From positions 92,449-136,963 of the forward strand of contig JAAFGT010000009.1 in NCBI GenBank assembly GCA_010365215.1: a stretch of 44,515 nucleotides of DNA, written 5' to 3'. This stretch comes from Acidipila sp. GTDB taxonomy: Bacteria > Acidobacteriota > Terriglobia > Acidiferrales > UBA7541. Shown here in pieces: positions 41,670-44,515 of this stretch. The notes under the pieces are model-generated. The model did no database searches. It worked only from the letters and a program-made list of their open reading frames with translations, and was not told the DNA's origin. The position numbers and the translations under genes were made by a program. Position 1 is the stretch's first letter. Every line of letters starts with the position of its first letter.

Positions 41670-43382
41670 TTACTTGGTACTTGGGGGCGATGGCGGAGGA
41701 CATTCTTGCCAAATAACTTCGTAGACGGCGATGGGGGCGGACTTGCCTTTGACGCGGATGGGCTCGAGCATACGCACGGGCAGGACGCCGCCGAGCTCTT
41801 CAAACGTGGCCGCGGAGATGAGGATCTGATCGGGCGCGGCGCGGGCAGTGAGGCGCGAGGCTACGTTTACCACGTCTCCGATTGCGGTGTAGTCCATGCG
41901 CCGGGACGCACCGATGTAGCCGACGACGGCTGGGCCCGAATTAATGCCGATGCCCATGCGCAGCGGCCGCTGGAAATCGCGATTGAGCTGCACCAAGGTA
42001 TGCTGCATATCGATGGCGGTGCGCACGGCGTTGATCGCGTCGTGCCCCGTAGAAAATGGCGCACCGAAGAGACACATCAGGCCGTCGCCGAGGAATTTGT
42101 CGAGGGTGCCTTCGCGTTCGAAGATGCGCTCGGTCATAGCGCTGAAGTAGTCGTTCAGGATTTCAACGGTCTGCTCGGAAGTCATGGTCTCGGCCATGGA
42201 CGTGAAATCGCGGATGTCGGAAAAGAGGACGGTGACCTTTTGGGATTCGCCGCGCAGCTCGATGTTGGCGGCCTCGCTGGCGATTTTTTTTGCGATGCCC
42301 GGCGAAAGGAAGCGCTCGAGAGCGTTGCGCTGAATAATCTGCCGGGCGACTTCCTGGCGAGTGGATACGCGATCGATGGAAAGCCCGGCTTGCGCGGCGA
42401 TGACACTGAAGACATTCAGATCTTCCTGCGAAAACATCCCACGCTTCACCAGGTTGTCCACGTAGAGCAACCCGTAGACCTGAGCGCCGCTGCGCAAAGG
42501 CGCGCACATGGCGGACTGCATGCCGGAAAGAGCGATGCTGCGGCTGGAGCCCAGGAGCGAGTCGGAGCGCGCGTCCCGCACCAGTAGCGGCACGCCGCCT
42601 TGCAGCACGCGCTGGATGATGCTTTGCGAAAGAATCATCTGCGTGCCGTGCGTCGCCGGGTTGGAGTCGCGATAGCGAATCACCGCGGGCAAGAATCCAC
42701 CTTTGCCGTCGAGCAACATGGCGTAGCCGCGCTCCACTCCTTCCACCTGCAGGGCCAGATCGAGCACCTGCTTAACGACCTCTTCGATGGAGACCAGTTC
42801 TGCGAGAGCGCGGCTCACCTGGTAGAGCAAGGAAAGAAGCCGGTTCTCGTGTTCCAGGGCCTTCAGGCGCTGCCCGGCGACGGCGGTCGCGTTGGTCATC
42901 TCGCCGAGGTCGGCGGAATCGCCCGGCGCGGGAGCGGGCGAGATCGTCGCGCGCGAAATAGCTCCCGCTGCGGACGGAGGTGGCTGGACGGACTCGGCAA
43001 TCTGCAGAGCGGCAGAAACGTCTTTCATGCTCATGACCATGGTCAAACGCGCGGGCATGCTGGCGGCGTGGGTGAGGAGCAGATGAGATTCCAGCGATTC
43101 GAAACGCACGCTGTAAGAACCGATGCTCAGAAGATCGTTGTTCTTGAGCGACGCTTCGCGGACTACGTGGCCATTCAGCACCACGCCATTGGCGCTGCCA
43201 AGATCGGTGAGCTGCCAGGAACCATTCGGGCCGGGAGATAGAACCGCGTGCTGGCGGGAAACGCTGGTTTCGCGGAGCACCAAATCATTCGTCTCGGCGC
43301 GGCCCACATGGACAGGCCGGTCCGGCGGCAGCTCGAACACCTGCTGCTCCTGTCCGGATTTTTCAATGACCAGGCGAGGCAT
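41670..43382 (-). CDS. FHA-GAF class III adenylate/guanylate cyclase
   Basis: A 570-residue soluble cyclase. FHA (about 5-98) keeps Gly27-Arg28, Ser42 and His45 and Asn65-Gly66. A Pro/Ala-rich linker and a short coiled coil follow, then GAF (about 185-345) and the cyclase domain (about 380-555). The catalytic set is complete: Asp389 and Asp433 for metals, Lys429 and Thr499 for purine choice, Asn506 and Arg510 for the transition state. Lys/Thr predicts ATP as substrate. The FHA can dock a phosphothreonine, and the kinase encoded 6 nt upstream is the obvious source. The ATG at 43382 is the only sensible start. The protein ends in a Pro-rich tail. Confidence 0.92.
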   Translation of the reverse strand: MPRLVIEKSGQEQQVFELPPDRPVHVGRAETNDLVLRETSVSRQHAVLSPGPNGSWQLTDLGSANGVVLNGHVVREASLKNNDLLSIGSYSVRFESLESHLLLTHAASMPARLTMVMSMKDVSAALQIAESVQPPPSAAGAISRATISPAPAPGDSADLGEMTNATAVAGQRLKALEHENRLLSLLYQVSRALAELVSIEEVVKQVLDLALQVEGVERGYAMLLDGKGGFLPAVIRYRDSNPATHGTQMILSQSIIQRVLQGGVPLLVRDARSDSLLGSSRSIALSGMQSAMCAPLRSGAQVYGLLYVDNLVKRGMFSQEDLNVFSVIAAQAGLSIDRVSTRQEVARQIIQRNALERFLSPGIAKKIASEAANIELRGESQKVTVLFSDIRDFTSMAETMTSEQTVEILNDYFSAMTERIFEREGTLDKFLGDGLMCLFGAPFSTGHDAINAVRTAIDMQHTLVQLNRDFQRPLRMGIGINSGPAVVGYIGASRRMDYTAIGDVVNVASRLTARAAPDQILISAATFEELGGVLPVRMLEPIRVKGKSAPIAVYEVIWQECPPPSPPSTK

Positions 43383-43388
43383 TTGGAG

Positions 43389-44510
43389 TTACGGAGCGGG
43401 CGCCGGCGAGGGCGAAGGCGGCGGCGGCGGCGTAGTCAGGGTGGGCGCGCTACGCTGCAACAGGTCGTGGATATGTATCCAGGAGAAATACCCGGCGGTG
43501 CCAAGAACGAGAAATACCACGAGTGCCAACCAGAGCTGTGCCGACTTTTTCCGCTGCGATTGCGCCGGAAAACGCCCGCGCGGCGAAGACATCGGACTCG
43601 CGGTTGCGGCCACGCGGCTCGTAGCGGCAGGCACCCGCTTGGTAGCAGACAACTGGCTGCCGGCAACCTCACGATAGCCGCGCAGCGCCTTGAGTAAATC
43701 GCCGCAAGTCTGGTAGCGGGTGTCGGGGTCCTTCGCCAGAGCTTTTTTGATGACCGCGTTCAGACCGGGATGCAGCGAGGCATCCAGCTCGATGGGCGGG
43801 ATGGGATCTTCGTTGACGATTTTGTAGATGACCGTGGTGACGTTTTTTCCGGGAAACGGTTTTTCGCCAGTGACCAGCTCGTAAAGAATGACGCCGAGCG
43901 AGAAGATGTCGGCGCGGCCGTCGACGGGCCGGCCTTTGACCTGCTCGGGAGACATGTAGCTGGGAGTGCCTATGAGGTGCCCGGTTTCGGTGCTGCCGAG
44001 CTCAAGAATTTTCGCTGTGCCGAAGTCGGTAATTTTCAGGTTGTCGAGCTCACCTACCAGAATGTTGGCAGGCTTTATGTCGCGGTGAACGATGTTGCGC
44101 TGGTGAGCGTAATCGAGCGCGTGGCAAGCCTGCTCCATCACGCGCAACAGACGCGGCACCGGGAACGCCTGCCGGTCTTCTATCATGGCCAACAGGCTGC
44201 GGCCGGGGACAAACTCCATGGTGATATAAAAAAGATCGTCCCCCTGCAGAGCCGAACCGTCAGAACCGGCATCGTAAATGACCACGATGTTGGGATGGCT
44301 GAGCAGCCCGGCGGCACGCGTCTCTGTTTGGAATCGCGCGAGCAGCTCCGGACGCGGGGTGTCTCCGCCCAGATCGTCGATCCGCATAATTTTCACCGCT
44401 ACGGTGCGGCCGATCAGCGGGTCAAGGGCTTTGTATACGACGCCCATTGCGCCGCGGCCGATTTCGCCCTGCAACTCATAGCGTCCGGCTTTGTGTAGAG
44501 GTGTGGTCAT
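43389..44510 (-). CDS. Transmembrane Ser/Thr protein kinase (PknB-like)
   Basis: A 373-residue Hanks-type kinase. The kinase domain covers about 10-280 with glycine loop GRGAMG 18-23, Lys40, His142-Arg143-Asp144, DFG 162-164 and GTPSYMSPEQ 181-190, all intact. A Ser/Ala/Arg-rich juxtamembrane linker follows, then one TM (about 324-343) and a short extracytoplasmic tail ending in Pro-rich PPPPPSPSPAPAP. No sensor domain is present outside, unlike the CHASE2 kinase. The ATG at 44510 opens the canonical GRYELQGEIGRGAMG region, but only 5 nt of upstream DNA is in the window, so the ribosome-binding site cannot be checked. It is followed after 6 nt by the FHA-GAF cyclase gene. Confidence 0.92.
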   Translation of the reverse strand: MTTPLHKAGRYELQGEIGRGAMGVVYKALDPLIGRTVAVKIMRIDDLGGDTPRPELLARFQTETRAAGLLSHPNIVVIYDAGSDGSALQGDDLFYITMEFVPGRSLLAMIEDRQAFPVPRLLRVMEQACHALDYAHQRNIVHRDIKPANILVGELDNLKITDFGTAKILELGSTETGHLIGTPSYMSPEQVKGRPVDGRADIFSLGVILYELVTGEKPFPGKNVTTVIYKIVNEDPIPPIELDASLHPGLNAVIKKALAKDPDTRYQTCGDLLKALRGYREVAGSQLSATKRVPAATSRVAATASPMSSPRGRFPAQSQRKKSAQLWLALVVFLVLGTAGYFSWIHIHDLLQRSAPTLTTPPPPPSPSPAPAP

Positions 44511-44515
44511 GTGGA

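Noticed and set aside
1-44515. tRNA or rRNA genes
   Set aside because: All intergenic gaps were read on both strands; no cloverleaf or rRNA-like sequence was seen.

Overview
The window looks like a chromosomal segment of an Acidobacteriota bacterium. The strongest pointer is an 852-residue permease with the two-copy MacB/FtsX layout called ADOP (acidobacterial duplicated orphan permease). It is joined by an Oar-like TonB-dependent receptor with an N-terminal carboxypeptidase-regulatory fold, two PEP-CTERM exported proteins and a high density of Ser/Thr kinases and class III cyclases. This taxonomic call is inference; no rRNA or tRNA gene is present.

Layout. 24-776: PEP-CTERM protein. 1033-4594: ETF:quinone oxidoreductase, etfA and etfB, an electron route from flavin dehydrogenases to the quinone pool. 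4752-6281: fabF and acpP behind a good promoter. 6652-10640: a protein built of two duplicated Calx-beta units, a decayed IS3-type transposase fragment and a secreted DUF885 protein. 10711-14371: fabG, fabD, plsX, rpmF (59 codons) and a DUF177/YceD gene, read leftward from a full-consensus promoter. The 4 kb block 6652-10640 therefore splits what is usually one rpmF-plsX-fabD-fabG-acpP-fabF cluster. 14575-15690: a PLP-dependent Cys/Met-metabolism enzyme on the other strand.

15708-24272 is a leftward run of signalling genes: CHASE2-Ser/Thr kinase, PP2C phosphatase, double-FHA protein, CHASE2-adenylate cyclase, a membrane-anchored TPR protein and a dGTPase-like HD hydrolase. Kinase, phosphatase, FHA protein and cyclase are separated by only 8-32 nt. 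The same extracytoplasmic sensor type sits on both a kinase and a cyclase, with an eraser and a phosphothreonine reader between them. This is the best candidate for an undescribed integrated signalling system. A second kinase, an FHA-GAF-cyclase and a HEAT/PilZ protein (38870-44510) form a parallel set.

Between the two sets lie a PEP-CTERM beta-helix protein coupled to a small membrane protein (24794-26958), the ADOP permease (27167-29725), a GAF/HD-GYP phosphodiesterase with an unusual insertion (30007-32073), an exported TIG-like protein, rmuC, a bidirectional terminator hairpin, and the TonB-dependent receptor (34740-38582).

Several real starts are TTG or GTG, and four genes begin well inside their longest reading frames. 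Three short tandem-repeat tracts and one REP-like palindrome were also seen.
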